In this document: positions 21,830 through 33,639 of the stretch, one piece after another
How the letters are laid out: every line of letters starts with the position of its first letter
Position numbering within the stretch: the stretch's first letter is position 1
NCBI GenBank assembly: GCA_903632075.3
Contig: CAHIKZ030005641.1
Location: forward strand, 424,501 to 488,500
Direction of reading: 5' to 3'
Origin: Acanthosepion pharaonis
Lineage: Eukaryota > Mollusca > Cephalopoda > Sepiida > Sepiidae
DNA: 64,000 bases
The notes under the pieces: model-generated
Told to the model about the DNA's origin: nothing
Databases searched by the model: none
The model's input: only the letters and a program-made list of their open reading frames with translations
Program-made: the position numbers and the translations under genes

Positions 21830-23400
21830 TTCCTTGTGGCCATATTAATTTTTACTGAAACTGTTTTCAGTAGAGCAGCTGATTGTTTTTCTTTTGAAAA
21901 AAATAAATATGTGAATTAATGAATAGATACTTAATTAGAACATAAATATAAGGAAAAACGTTACATAAGAAAAATAAATAGCGCAAAATAAGATTTTTTT
22001 CAGCCAGCAAATTTAGCCTTCTTTCCTCTTTATGTGGGACTAAATTTTCTATGACGCATAGTGAGGATGGGTGGTTTAGAGAATTTTACACGCACAGAAC
22101 ACATTGTAGGCAAAAGGAAAACCTTTGAATTACTGTTTTGATGAACTATCAATTCGTTATTTGCTCGCAACCATATTATTTTCTGTCGAAAATATTTTAC
22201 TGGGTAAGTTGATGGTTTTAATTGAAATAAAAATGTCTGAATAAATAATTAGTTAAAAAATAAAAATACTCCCCCCCTCCAAATTACCATAAGTTTACAC
22301 TGGAAACATTTTAAGCAATGGATGCGAGGCTATTCTCTCTATTTTTCATTGTAAATGGAACTGTCTGTTTCCTCCTTTATGTACGACTAAATTCTCTTGG
22401 CTACAGAATGATAAAGGAACACTGAGTAGATACATTGTCGGCAAGAGAACATCTCATTGATTTAAACTAACAACTTGACCATAATAATATACGTAAGTGC
22501 GTTTTTTAAAAGTATTTTCTTGCGACCATATTAATTTTCTCCGCGAATTTGTTTTACGGTGTAAGGTAAATTTTTTTTCAAACAAATATAAAGAAATGAA
22601 TAAACTAACATTAAAAAATAAAAATAAATAAAAATGTTACTTGCGAAATATATTTATACTATGAAAAATCAGAATGGTGTTTTTATTTATCCCTTTCTTT
22701 TCATTATTTGGACTAAATTCTCTTAGGTGCATAAACTGGGGAGAAGACCGAGTGAATTTAACCCTCACACGACATACTGGACAAAAAAGAGAAAAAAAAA
22801 AAACTTGAACTGAATTATCAAGTCGACCAGAACATTATAAATAAATATATTTTAAATAATGTATTTGCTTACAACCATATTAATTTCCCCGAGGATTTTT
22901 ATTAGGCAAGCTGAGTTTTTTTCATTGAAACAAAAAATGATTAATTGAATGAATTAAAATAAAAAAAAAAAAAAAAAAACGCTCTCAAAACTAAGGAAAG
23001 TTTCTTTGTTATTTTATAAATGTGGCCCTCTTTTTCCTCCTTCAGTGGAACTAAATTCTCTCGGGCACATTGTGAAACGACATATTGTAGGCAAGAAAAA
23101 AAACTATAATAATAAATGTAAGTATATTTTTTAAATATAATTTCTTGCGACCATATTAATTTTCTCCGTGTATTTTTACTAGGCAATGTGATGTTATTGC
23201 ACTGAAACAAAAACTAAATGAATATGAAAGAAATGCACATTTTGTATGCCGAGAAAATTAAGGATTTTTCTGTTTGAACAAATATAGCACTCAATTACCT
23301 TTTAATTTAGAGCTAAAGCCTCTAATCCAGATAATGCAGGAAAAGGACATTGAAAATTTAAATTTAACACACACAGAATACATTGTAGGAAAAAGAAAAG
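21830..23400. repeat. ~340-bp tandem array (diverged), five units
   Basis: CCATATTAATTTTC-like blocks recur at about 21840, 22170, 22525, 22870 and 23150. Between them a second block (GGGACTAAATTCTCT...GACATATTGTAGGCAA) recurs near 22040, 22380, 22705 and 23045. Spacing is about 330-350 bases, shorter for the last unit. Each unit also has a GAAACAAAAATAAAT-type A-rich segment. The array restarts at 24115 after a LINE insertion. Stop codons and poly-A runs show it is non-coding. Confidence 0.8.
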
Positions 23401-23449
23401 CATAATAACATTTGTTATTAATCGATTGAGCTATCTTAGACAATAATGA

Positions 23450-24115
23450 ATCTGTCACGCAACCATCACGGTCCTGCATCAAGGTCGGAGGGGAATTATG
23501 ACCAACATAATTGGTCAACGTAGGCCAACCAACACGTCTTGCGCCATGGTTAGGTTTCCAGTGTAGTAGATTACTCAAAAGTTCTTGTTTTGCTCACCAA
23601 CAGTGTCCTGCAAAGCATATTCTGAAATTACGCAAGATTGTAGAAATATCAGGGATGGTTAAAGTTGTGATTTAATTAGATGTTGTCTCCAAGAGATATT
23701 AAGTATACCTCCCAACATCCGAGTATAGGTTCCGTCAAGTTTAGATTTTAGTGGCATCTTGTATTAACAACGTTTTGCAGTAGCACGAAAGAATCTCCGT
23801 TTGAGGTTGTCTGGTAGATCAGATTTTTAGATTACATCGATTTTATTCAAAGCGTCCCAGGCTTTAGCCATGCTTTTGTCACATCCTTTTCAATAGAATT
23901 TGTTTCGCTTCCTAGGTATTTAAAAGATGCGACATATTTTATTGATTCTCCGGGGAGAGTCTGTATTGAGCCTTTTTGGTTGTCGCTTATGAATTTAGTT
24001 TTAGAGGCATTGACATAGTGTTCAGCATTCTTAGCAGTATTTTCTAGATGATATAGGAGATGTATGGTATTGTAACGGTGTTTGAAATGATAGCAATCTA
24101 TATATTTAAAAACAC
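23450..24115 (-). mobile_element. LINE fragment inserted in the 340-bp array, minus strand
   Basis: On the minus strand, near 24060-23870, is YVNASKTKFISDNQKGSIQT, then FKYLGSETNSIEKDVTKAW, the conserved stretch after the RT palm. Near 23560-23450 is LLHWKPNHGARRVGWPTLTN, then PPTLMQDRDG, the C-terminal end of the same protein family. Between them the sequence is decayed. Both edges fall inside one repeat unit of the array (ATTGTAGGAAAAAG on the left, CATACGGCCATATTCATTT on the right), so the LINE interrupts the array. Confidence 0.78.
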
Positions 24116-24205
24116 TATTTTTACATACGGCCATATTCATTTTCCCCACGACTTTTTTTATTAGGTACGCTGACGACGTTAGTTTGAAACAAAAATAAAT
24201 ACATT
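24115..24205. repeat. Resumed unit of the ~340-bp array
   Basis: ACGGCCATATTCATTTTCC, then TTATTAGGTACGCTGA and TTGAAACAAAAATAAAT match the start of the units at 22870 and 23150. The array therefore continues beyond the LINE. Confidence 0.75.
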
Positions 24206-24489
24206 ATTAAAAAATAAAAAAATATATACAAAACATAACCAGAAGCATTACAGAATAAAAAATTTAGTTTGTTCATTTGCTTAACGGCATAAGTTTTTAT
24301 GGGTCATTTAATGCCGAAATTTTATTTCCTTGTGAGCTTTGGTATTCCTCCCCGGTATAATGTATTGCTGGTATATTTTTTTTTTATTTTTCTTACTGTG
24401 AAAATGTATTGCTGGTAATTTCTCCTAATGGAGTTTTGTATTTTTATATATTTTGACCCTAGTTTGAAAGTTCATTATTTGCCCATATA

Positions 24490-24625
24490 TATGGGATCTT
24501 AACAGGTGCTACCACTTTGGGTTATGGTGAAACTGTGAATAATAGCAATTAAGAGGTGGTTCTGTGCTCTTCAGTCTTCCGATCAGAGGCCTTGCTGCCG
24601 GATATTGTTTAACGTCATACCAAGG
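24490..24625 (-). repeat. Dispersed repeat D1, copy 2 (inverted)
   Basis: In reverse complement this reads GGCCTCTGATCGGAAGACTG, ACCACCTCTTAATTGCT and GTGGTAGCACCTGTTAAG, matching the copies at 6060 and 54660. Left of it, 24205-24485 is AT-rich without features. Confidence 0.68.
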
Positions 24626-24954
24626 ATGAACAACATGGACGTCTTTTTAAGAGAAGCAGGAAAAGCAGGGAGTAATCTACTTAATAAACCTGTGCGAATG
24701 AATGATAGAAAAAGACAATTATAGAGGGTTAGGGTTCACGGTGGGCTATTTGAAGTGTTTAGTAATTAATAATTCTTTATGATAGATTCAGGGTACGTAA
24801 CATCATTGTTTTCATTCAAGTTCCAGGACATAGTTTATGTTTTGTTATCACGAGTCCTACAGTGAATATATAACTGAATAAAATGTAATTTTTCTAAGAA
24901 TAAAATTGATGAAAAAAAAAAAGGAAATTTTTTTATGTCTAAAATTAATATATT

Positions 24955-25640
24955 CGTAATATGTGCCGTGTCTAATCGAAACATGGACGGTCATGGCTCT
25001 CCACAATTTCCTATTCTTTGTAGCCCTTAAAGTTTTTATATTTGCTATATTCCCTAATGCCTGTCCTGCCAACTATTTTACACATGGTGGTTAGTTAGTA
25101 TATGCGCTACTTTTAATCTGTCCTGTGTGTGTCAGATTTTTTAAGCCCACTTTTCTCGTTATGTGTCTTAGACATTTCAAATATCTATTCCTGATGAAAC
25201 GTATAAATGTCCTGGTATTATCAAGATCCTACTGTAGAGCCACATATCCGTTGCCTCGCGCTTCTTCTCGATCTGTGAGCTGCCATATAGAAGTACCGAT
25301 GTTACATGACAGTTAAGTTCTATTTTCTTTGTTTTCAGTGAAAATTTCCTGTTTCTTAATTCTTTGCTTACTTTTGGAAAGCATATTTTGCTATCCTAAT
25401 ATTCATTTGGATTTCGGTATCACATTTTCCACCCTCTGTTGAAACACTTTCCAGATATTTAAACATTTCTATTTGTTTGATTTAGGTATTTCCAGTTTTT
25501 AATTTGTATGTAGGTCTGCATCTTTTGCTGACAGCCATACATTCTGTCTTCTTACAAATGATATTTAGTACTTTTTTACTCGCTTCCCTTTAATACCGTC
25601 CGTAGCAGTTCCTGTAGATTCTCTGCCGTGTCTTCTTTTA
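24955..25640 (-). mobile_element. LINE C-terminal fragment, minus strand
   Basis: The minus strand reads LRATKNRKLWRAMTVHV near 25035-24985, the extreme C-terminus of the window's most common LINE. Further upstream on the minus strand, up to about 25640, the sequence aligns with the RT thumb and post-palm region of the family (plus-strand landmarks ATGTGTCTTAGACATTTC and CTACTGTAGAGCCACATATC). Many stops. Confidence 0.72.
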
Positions 25641-25649
25641 TGTCAACCT

Positions 25650-27085
25650 AATATATTGATTAAAAAAACAGAAGATTGATTAAAGAATCAAAGACAAATG
25701 GGCGATAGAAAGAAGTGTTGGGTTCTTTTACTGATAAACAATAAACCTTACCTACCTCTGCGCACTTTTCACGGAAAAGCAAAGGGTCCCGTAAAACGAC
25801 CAAAACTTGTAGGATGGTTAATTTTATTCTCATAATCATTAAGATGCTAGTAAAAAAAGCAATATAAAAAAATATTTGATATAAAAACGATGTGTCCAAT
25901 ATAAATAACAGGAGATATTTGTTCTTGAATACTGTATAAAACGGTTTCACTTGATAATTTGCATGTGAAATCCTATGCGAATTATAAAACTGCGCCGAAT
26001 ATACTAATTATTAGGTTTAAACAATGTGTTCCATACATGTTGTTATATCTCGTACAAGATATAATAAACAAAGTAAACCCGAGTGTGGTTTTCAATAATA
26101 ATTTTATAATCGGATGTAGGTATGTCAAAATACAGAGACAGGAGTAAGCTAACCTCAATGGTGTTAGTAAACGAAGATCTTCTTTTCCCCTTTCTCGTTA
26201 CTGTTTACTGTGGTCGTACTTTATCGGCCACCAGACCGTCCATTATCGTGAATGGGGAAGTTGGGTTATCTCATCACAACACATGTAAATATATAAACGG
26301 CAAATTCTGTCTGTCCGTGTGTCTGAATCTCTTCTCATTCGGACATTTGCTCTACATAGACATAATATATTTAAAAAAAAATAGGATTATCCCAGGATTA
26401 AAAGTCTACTCTCCATCTGGTGCTTGAACATCTAGCATTTGGATTTGTGTCCGGATGAGGAGAGGACTTAAAATTCAAAGTTTGAAATAATTGAAAAAGA
26501 TTAAAAGTTTTTAATTTATATTGAGTTTAAGTTAACACAAAAACTTTGTGAAATTAAAGTTTTTTTTTTAGATTCAGTTTAAAATATCTCAAAAACTTTG
26601 CAAATTGAGGAAATCAATTTTATATCTTCAACATGCCAAGGAATTAAAGTGACGTGAGGTTTTGAAGTTATGCAGAGTTTGAAAAACTCAACTTAATTGA
26701 AATTCCACGCAGTTTCTGATTTGAAAAATACAATTTAATTAGAATTTTGGCCCAAATTGGTCTTTTGATTGAAATTGGACTTATAGCCCGAATCAGAGTT
26801 AAAATGAGGTTTTGAAGTTTCATTGAGTAAACTGAGGAATTCAAAGTTATTTATTCAATATTAACATTGCTTTAGTTTGGCCCAATTATGCCCACGCAAG
26901 AACTAACTTAAAAGTGCGCTTTTAATCTAGTTTATAATTAAATCTAATTATGTAGATAGTCTTATAATAATGGAAATAAGCTGTTATTTTTTATGCCGAT
27001 CCAATTCCCCATTTTTATTATTTTGTTTTATGAAATCTCAATAAAATATTTTATGAAAACTAAAAATATTTCTATTTCTATAAGT
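25650..27085. other. AT-rich stretch, no gene recognised
   Basis: The frames at 25660-25950 (minus) and 26122-26427 (plus) are about 100 codons each but lack recognisable domains. From 26440 to 26900 variants of TTTGAAAAA and AATTTGAATT recur irregularly, giving a quasi-repetitive texture without a fixed period. Confidence 0.45.
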
Positions 27086-27089
27086 CCTT

Positions 27090-27870
27090 TCTGCCTTCCA
27101 CCAGCATGACTGATGGTAACCATCAGTAAAGTGTCCCGTTATGCCTTCTCGGGCTAACATCCTTGGCGGACATGAAGTGGAAAGACTCTCTTGAATCCAT
27201 TGATAGGTCAGATGATAAGAACGTTCGTTGACTGCGTTGGGAGAGACAATTTTTCCCTCCAGGTTCTATCTTACATATCTATAAGTCTACAATTTGCCCA
27301 GGCTTAGGGTAGTGCCGCTATATATGGTCCGGTGCTACTGTTATATATATATTTAGAGATTCTTGATAAAATCCAAAGAAAAATCAGCAATATTACTGGC
27401 CCTGACCTGGCGTCTCGGCTTCAGCCACTTTCTTACTTCTGTAATGTAGCTTATCTGTGCCTTTTTCTATAAATGCTTTCATGGTACTTGTTCAGGTGTA
27501 CCCTTTGCTATGGTACCTAGACTTTATGAATTTAAGTTAAAGTACTATGTTGGCAACAAGGTTTCATCAATTTATAGTATAATTGGCTAGATGTAACCGT
27601 AAATTCTATGCTAACATTTTTTTTTCTCACACGTCTTGCTTTTATCGCTCTTCTTCCTTGTAGAACTCTAGGTCGGTTGAATATTTTCCAGTTAAATTTG
27701 ATCTTTAAAACTTACAATGTAATGTCAATCGTCATCTACTGTTTTCATGAATACTCTTCTAGTTTTCTCTCTCCTTAGTAATGTTTCTGTTTTCTAATTC
27801 TTTCACACTCAATAAACCCTTGTGTCTTAGTAGATTTACTTCCTCGCTTGGGTTAAATCTGATTAAAAAA
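27090..27870 (+). mobile_element. Jockey/CR1-like LINE 3' region, plus strand
   Basis: Translations in shifting frames give SLADMKWKDSLESID, then GSILHIYKSTICPGL, YIWSGA, then LDKIQRKISNITGPDLASRL, and YFHG-like sequence, ending in degraded LWNSLP...FKxxVNRHL-like codons near 27700. The order matches the last roughly 250 codons of these elements. A sister copy at 35160-35870 starts with the same sequence (CTTCCAYCAGCATG), which suggests a shared 5' truncation point. Dead copy. Confidence 0.78.
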
Positions 27871-27879
27871 ATGTCCGAC

Positions 27880-28700
27880 GAGAAATTCAATCAGTTGAAA
27901 TTTTATTTGAAACTTCAGCGTGAGAAATAGAAGATTCTGTCTTAGGTCTCAAAATAAAATTAAGAAAATCTGAAATGAAAATTCTTTTAACGTTTATTTT
28001 TTCTGATTATTTTCCTCGAACAGTTCTGAGATGTTCTTATTAAATAAAAGTGGGATTTAATAATGTATAATGTAAATTTTAACACATTTAAATGAACCGG
28101 AGATTTTCACATAGAATAATTTAATTTATTTTCCTGTACAGAAATTATGAAGATAGTATATATGGAAAGCGTTAAAAAAATGATTTTATTTGTTGTTTTT
28201 TTTGCCATATTTTAACATATAACTTTATACGTATAACAAGAATGTTTTTGCCATTTATGATCACCCTTACTGCTACTGTGTCATGTTACCATTTTAAATC
28301 CCTCCGGATTATAATCAATCATGGTGTAACGTAAGTAATTTTGCATGGCATTATAAAACAACTTAAATCTGCTTTAAGTTCGTATTTTAATTTTTCCTGG
28401 TAAACTTTGTGCTTGTTTCTTACATTTCAAACCGAAATTTAAATTTAAAATATATTTAAATTATTTCAATGCATTTTTAAGTCGTTGAGGTCCCTCCTAA
28501 ACTAGGAAGCAAACCTGAACGCTGAGATTGAAATTCAATTTACTACATAGACTTCTAATCACGAATAAATTTGCTTTCGTTTGCGTTTTGCTTGAGATTT
28601 TGGTTTTATAAAAAGAAGGCATTTTAATATCTCAACTGCACAGTATTTCAAATGCAGAAAGCACTTCATACACACACAGACATACAAAACTACTGACACA
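27880..28700. other. AT-rich stretch, no gene recognised
   Basis: I see only short chance frames, poly-T runs and no tandem or inverted structure. A (GATA)n tract of about nine units follows at 28708-28741. Confidence 0.5.
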
Positions 28701-28706
28701 AAACAT

Positions 28707-28740
<34 letters not shown>

Positions 28741-28984
28741 TACAAAATGTATAAAAAATACTTTTATAGTTGGGAGCAGCTTTCTCCCACCAAAACAAGG
28801 ACAAAAATTTCGTATTTTAGTTATTAAATTTAAAGAAAGTTTTCGGTAGATGACGCTGTGTTACCATATAGACGGGGTTACATTCATGTGTATTGTGGCT
28901 AGACTCTTTACAAAGTTTAATGTGTGTCGTAATGAAATAACTGAGAAGTGTTTCGTTTAACAATAACAGGATATTCATATCGTG

Positions 28985-29850
28985 AGCAGGCAGATATGAT
29001 TTTTACATACGGCCGCACAAAGGGTAATGAACGCGAGGCTGCACGGCTGTATTAGATTGCGTTTCCAGACCGAAGGCAACCGTGTCATCCAGCCTTTGTT
29101 GCTGTTTACCGTCGCGTTGCTGAGACAGGATCCGTGGCAACGCAAACAATGGATCGAGGAAGACCAAGATCCGCACATATGCCTGACCACGAAGAACACA
29201 TTCGACAGGCTGGCGGAGACGATCCAGGCATCAACACACGTCGTGGTCGTAGTATGTCGTACATCTGATAATACCGCATGGAGCTTACTTTAAAAGCAGC
29301 TCTTGTGTCCGTATTATTTGCAACGTGTGCAGGGCCTTTCGCCAACTGACCACTCCCCAGGAGAGAACATTTTCTGATGGGTTATTTCACTAACTGACGA
29401 TCCGTTGTCTCTTCAGTATTTTTTACGCACGAGGAAACAATTGGTATAAAAGATTCGCACAACCAACAATTGTTGGCGGATCGGAATTCCCATGATGCAA
29501 TACAGGCTAGACACCAGAATCAGTTGGCGATTAATGTGTTGGCTGGAATTGTAGGTGTATGTCTGTTAGGTTCATATGTTTTCCCAGAACGTCTTACAGA
29601 AGTTGTCTACAAGGACTTTATTTCAAACATACTTCCACACCTGCTAGAGGATGTACCCTTGCTAATACGAAGATGCAATAGTTTATGAATAGGGATCCAG
29701 CACAATTTAGTCACATTGTTTGCGATGGCTGGCTGACATCTACTATGAAAGATGGATAGGTAGAGGGAGACCGGTTCCATGGACTTCCCGTTTCCGCGAC
29801 TTCAATCCTTTGGATTTTCTGTGGGGCCAACTAAGACCTTGAGGAAAGGA
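28985..29850 (+). pseudogene. Degraded Tc1/mariner-superfamily transposase (DUF4817-type)
   Basis: The plus-strand N-terminal part reads ADMIFTYGRTKGNEREAARL, an in-frame stop, then FPDRRQPCHPAFVAVYRRVA, RGRPRSAHMPDHEEHIRQAG and DDPGINTRR. This follows the DUF4817 helix-turn-helix region. Later come FFTHEETIGI, corresponding to FTDEATF with the first catalytic Asp replaced by His, then ARHQNQLAINVLAGIVGVCL, PERLTEVVYKDFISNILPHL, LEDVPLLIRR and, after a frameshift, an MDR.RETG...LQSFGF end corresponding to the WIGRGGPV...SPDLNPLDF block. The encoded protein would be of family length, about 300 residues, but is broken by stops and frameshifts. No terminal inverted repeats were located. Confidence 0.82.
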
Positions 29851-29871
29851 TAAGAAGAAGAACAGGGATCA

Positions 29872-30546
29872 CGACATCAGAAGATGCCGATTGACATTAT
29901 ACTTAAAGTTTTGAAGATTATAGTTATCATTGAAGCAATTAAGAGGAAGAGAGTACAACTGTCGGGAGGCGTGAGAGGAGTAGCTGTTGCAGTAGAAGAA
30001 GCGATTGCATTTAACTGTTTCGACAGTAAAAGGATGGGACAGTGATGCCAACCTAGCAAGCACGCTTAAATTCATGCAGTCAGGACACCAGTGAAAATAG
30101 CCCATCAGAGGAGATGACATGAAAATATTTATAGAAAAGACAGCGTCAAGACAGATTATGTCAGTGAGAAAGTGAGTAGAATCGAGACCCCAAGTCAGGA
30201 ACGATCATATTGCATATAAATCTTTGGATTTTGTTGAGAACTTCTAGGGCACGAGACCATATATGGCAACAGTATTCCATGCATAGACAAATGGTAGATT
30301 TGGGGATGTGAAGGATCGATTCATACAGGAAAAACCTTCTGGGGGACCTGCTTTCTTTGCTGTAGTTGCAGCTATTGATTCAGTGTAGTTGTTTGACCTC
30401 AGGTCAGTGGATAACGTGAGACCAAGAAGCCGCAGTGAGGCGCTCTCGTGGAGTCGAGCACCAACTATGCTGATAGGAGGCAAGGACGTTCCTCTGTGGT
30501 GAGTAAATGACAGCAGTTTCGTTTTGGATGCATTAAAATTCACAAA
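29872..30546 (-). mobile_element. Jockey/CR1-like LINE fragment, minus strand
   Basis: From 30543 downward the minus strand reads MNFNASKTKLLSFTHHRGTS, then ASLRLLGLTLSTDLRSNNYT, ESIAATTAKKAG and LPFVYAWNTVAIYG, the segment after the RT palm. From about 30060 it continues LARLASLSHPFTVETVKCNR, then NYNLQNFKYNVNRHLLM, the C-terminal tail. The two reading frames show it is frameshifted. It abuts the transposase remnant. Confidence 0.85.
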
Positions 30547-30679
30547 TCATTTCCTGCTCCTGTCAATTCTATGTTTTGCCTTTGCATCGTGTGATAAGAG
30601 TTGCCATCAAGACACAAACAGATACTTCAAGAGAAATCAGGTTTTTGTACCAAAAAATGCAAATGGTTGAGGTGCCGTG

Positions 30680-30681
<2 letters not shown>

Positions 30682-30735
<54 letters not shown>
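30682..30735. repeat. (GA)n microsatellite
   Basis: A pure GA dinucleotide tract. The ER and SL poly-dipeptide frames read from it are artefacts. Confidence 0.96.
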
Positions 30736-30737
<2 letters not shown>

Positions 30738-30769
30738 TCTATAATGCTCACTTCATGAATAGAAATCTT

Positions 30770-30965
30770 AGCAACATGTGAGAAGTACCCACAAGTATGA
30801 TTTTTTTTTTTTAGGAAATTACCTATTTTAATTCAACCAGGAATTTGTTCCACATATTTGTTGGCTCCTTTTGATATAATTCCCAAAGTCCCAGTAACAA
30901 TTGGTAAAGTTGCTGTCTAGGGATGCCACCGTCTACTGATTTCCATCACAAGGTCTTGTGAAGGC
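30770..30965 (-). mobile_element. Restriction-like-endonuclease LINE C-terminal scrap 1
   Basis: The minus strand reads TLPIVTGTLGIISKGANKYV with EQIPG, then VGTSHML-like codons. This is the terminal PVVxGALGxxxKGxxxYxxxIPG...GTAHILR block. A (T)14 run interrupts it. Confidence 0.7.
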
Positions 30966-31109
30966 TTCAAAATGCGGACTGGACAGTGTAGATTAATTGG
31001 TTATGGTAAAATGTAATTGGTAGAAATGCCCAACAAATTGAAAAAGTTTCGAATAAACAGTAAGAGAATAAAGTAAAGAACGGTGCAAAATGTACGGATT
31101 GGAAGTGCG

Positions 31110-31310
31110 GGTGGTAATAGAGCCGAGTCACAATTCCCTTCAATTTCGTTGTGTTCACTTTTGACACCATTGGGAAAGGTATGAATCCACCTCTACTTCC
31201 TCCCAGATATGGGTTAATTAGTAGGACTTGTATCAGTAAATCATTACTATCATTAAAACTTCTTACAATCTAAAATTTGTTTCTGGCTTTAAATATCATG
31301 CAAAGGTAGT
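31110..31310 (+). mobile_element. SINE body fragment
   Basis: Contains GAGCCGAGTCACAATTCCC, TTGGGAAAGGTATGAATCC and GGGTTAATTAGTAGGACTTG, then CAGTAAATCATTA. This is the body of the 5S/tRNA composite SINE without its 5S head. It sits between two oppositely oriented LINE scraps. Confidence 0.72.
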
Positions 31311-31329
31311 TATGCCCTAAAAATACAAA

Positions 31330-31590
31330 TCAAGCTATCAACCAGAGACTTCAGGAAACAGCAAGTTTTGAATCAGATGATGTACCAACAACGAGAGAGA
31401 AAAATCATCGCAAGATGTGAGAAATAGCAATGAGTATGATCGTTTTTGCAATTCACATATTTTAGGGCTGCCAGCTATTTGAACCTTGTATTTGTTTGCT
31501 CCTTTTGAGATCATTCCCAGGAGTCCCATTTGCAGTGCTACATTCTACCGATTTCTATATCGACGTCCTTTCATTTAATTAGATTCCCAA
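31330..31590 (-). mobile_element. Restriction-like-endonuclease LINE C-terminal scrap 2
   Basis: The minus strand reads MGLLGMISKGANKYKVQIAG with SPKICELQK, the same C-terminal block as at 30770-30965 and 32330-32550. Short and truncated. Confidence 0.7.
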
Positions 31591-31734
31591 GCTTCTCCAA
31601 AGGTGCGCTTTTGTCGGATGAGTCTGTAACATCTATCAAATGACATGGTTTGAACATGATTTTTCAAAATTATGTTTGGTCGAATTGCCTTGATATACCT
31701 CATCAAGTCTGAACGCTGAAATGCCAGAGGATGT

Positions 31735-32250
31735 TATTCTCTTATTTTGTACAACTGGTGGTGTTCCTATCAATTCTCTTTACAAGAAAGGTTGACCAAT
31801 GAACATACCTAGCAACCTCATCATGTCGTTGCGAATACTTATTATTATCATTATTTTTTTTTCTTTGATTTCTGGCGTTTACACATTTCTTTCTGGGTCC
31901 CGCCCAAGGACCTAAGGTTAGAAATGGTATTATGACACTTTCCACTGGCAAAAAAAAATTACATAGATAAAGCCCTTCGTAAAGTGTACAGAACAATTTT
32001 TTGTATCTCTGAGACATGGACTTCCAGGAATCCCTTCAATTAGTCTACTGGAATATTTTCCAACCAGTCCTAGGGCTCCAACTACAACAGGGATTGTTAC
32101 CATATGCCACATTTTTGAGATTTCTATTTCAAGGTCTTTGTATTTTGACAGCTTTATTATTATTATTATTGTCTTTGTTTCGGGTAGTACGTGTTGCACC
32201 AAATCACAATCAAAGACTTCATGAGGCATCAATTATTATGTATTAGAACA
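31735..32250 (-). mobile_element. Restriction-like-endonuclease LINE 3' end with AAT-rich tail
   Basis: The minus strand reads KLSKYKDLEIEISKMWHMVT, then IPVVVGALGLVGKYSSRLIE, GIPGSPCLRDTK, then a non-coding tail that matches the 214-bp array monomer at 1-1305 and ends in an AAT-rich run near 31840. An (AAT)n run also sits just before KLSKYKDL, inside what should be coding sequence. This copy identifies the source of the left-edge satellite. Confidence 0.82.
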
Positions 32251-32329
32251 TCTAAAAAGACGAGGTGATATGCAACTAGAGAAAAATATATAATTGTGGA
32301 AACTGGTTGGTGAGAAAACTAAGCAAAAT

Positions 32330-32830
32330 GTAGGAAGTACACATAAATATGATTTGAGCCTTTTAAGGCTGCCATGAATTTCATCCGCATATTTGTTTGC
32401 TCCATTTAATATCATTTTCCGATAACAAGTAATTTTCTTGTCTTGAGATGCCACACTCTACTGATTTCTATCATTGCTTCCTTGTATTTACCTATTATCA
32501 GTATTAAGATTTTCTTTTGGAATTTTAAAGAATAAGATCTTATATATTTATCGATTAAAGCGGGAATAGCAGGAAAGAAAGCTTTTGGTGTCGTGCAATG
32601 TTCATTTGCCTTTGTGTTCATCACTTTCAGTTTTATTCGAGGCCTTTCTTTGAGGCTGAATTTCTCTAATAGTTCCACTGTACAATGACAACCAATCCCA
32701 TTTATCCATGTCACTATTCTGTCTGTCGCCGTTTCAAGTGCTCCAAATACTACTCCTATATCTGTGACCTTCATCTTCCAAAAACGTTTGAGTTCAAACA
32801 TCAATTGCTTATATTTGGTTACTTTCTCTT
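32330..32830 (-). mobile_element. Restriction-like-endonuclease LINE C-termini, two abutting copies
   Basis: One copy reads MMFELKRFWKMKV, then VVFGALETATDRIV and TVELLEK at about 32800-32650. A second reads GKYKEAMIEISRVWHLKT, then MILNGANKYADEIHGS at about 32510-32350. Both carry the same C-terminal block on the minus strand, so two insertions or a duplication lie side by side. Frameshifted. Confidence 0.7.
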
Positions 32831-32839
32831 CTTTCTTTT

Positions 32840-33630
32840 GTTCTATCCTTGTATCAAAAAGAGAGATGTTTATTATATAAAGTTTATTTTTATTTATTAA
32901 GCAAATAGAAAGGGAAAATAGTAGAAAAACAAAGAGAATAAGTATAGAGCAAGATAGAGGGGGGGGGGTTAAACATTATGTCATCCCGAGTCTTGTTTAT
33001 ATTATTCTAGAAGTAATGGACGGCAAATGATATGCATGTATTGAGCAAATGATAATATGGATTATTTCCCTCCATCCTATATACGATGGTATGCAATCGA
33101 AAACAATATCACTCGTGGAATAACATTCTACACAAATTTTCTGTTTGAAGAGATTTTCCGATTGTATAAATAATTCATCATTTCACGTGATTGCAAGATA
33201 TTTCACTCGTCCATCGAATAACTCTAACAGGACAAAAATGAACGTTTATTTTTACCAATTAATCCAGTTGATCTTTTGTTCATAAAGTGAGGTTTTAGCC
33301 TAGGAATCCGTACATTAATCGATCAGTTCAAACTCCGACTGGAACAGACCGTATTCACTTCTTACTGATAACTCCGGGAGAAGTATGAACACAAATCGTC
33401 CTTTTAATGGAGCCTTATAAAAGAAGATTCATCAGCGTATCGATAAAACTTCAGGTCAGTGATAGAGAAACCCTTGTTGCTGTCGCCATTTAACCCATTG
33501 CAATTCGTAGCATATTACTTGTAGACGAGATCGGCACCAGGAATTTATAGCTCTTGCTCGAATTGATGTCATGAAGGCGAAGCAGCTAACATGCCACTTC
33601 GATGATCTACACAAAAGCACGATGATCGTG
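32840..33630. other. No recognised feature
   Basis: Mixed-composition sequence with a G9 run near 32960. No open frame above 70 codons has a recognisable motif, and I found no tandem or inverted order. Confidence 0.5.
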
Positions 33631-33639
33631 ACAAAAAAA

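Noticed and set aside
29027..29345. Two overlapping ~80-90 codon frames in opposite strands near 29.1 kb
   Set aside because: Both overlap the degraded transposase; the plus-strand one is only in part its true reading frame, and the minus-strand one is a shadow.
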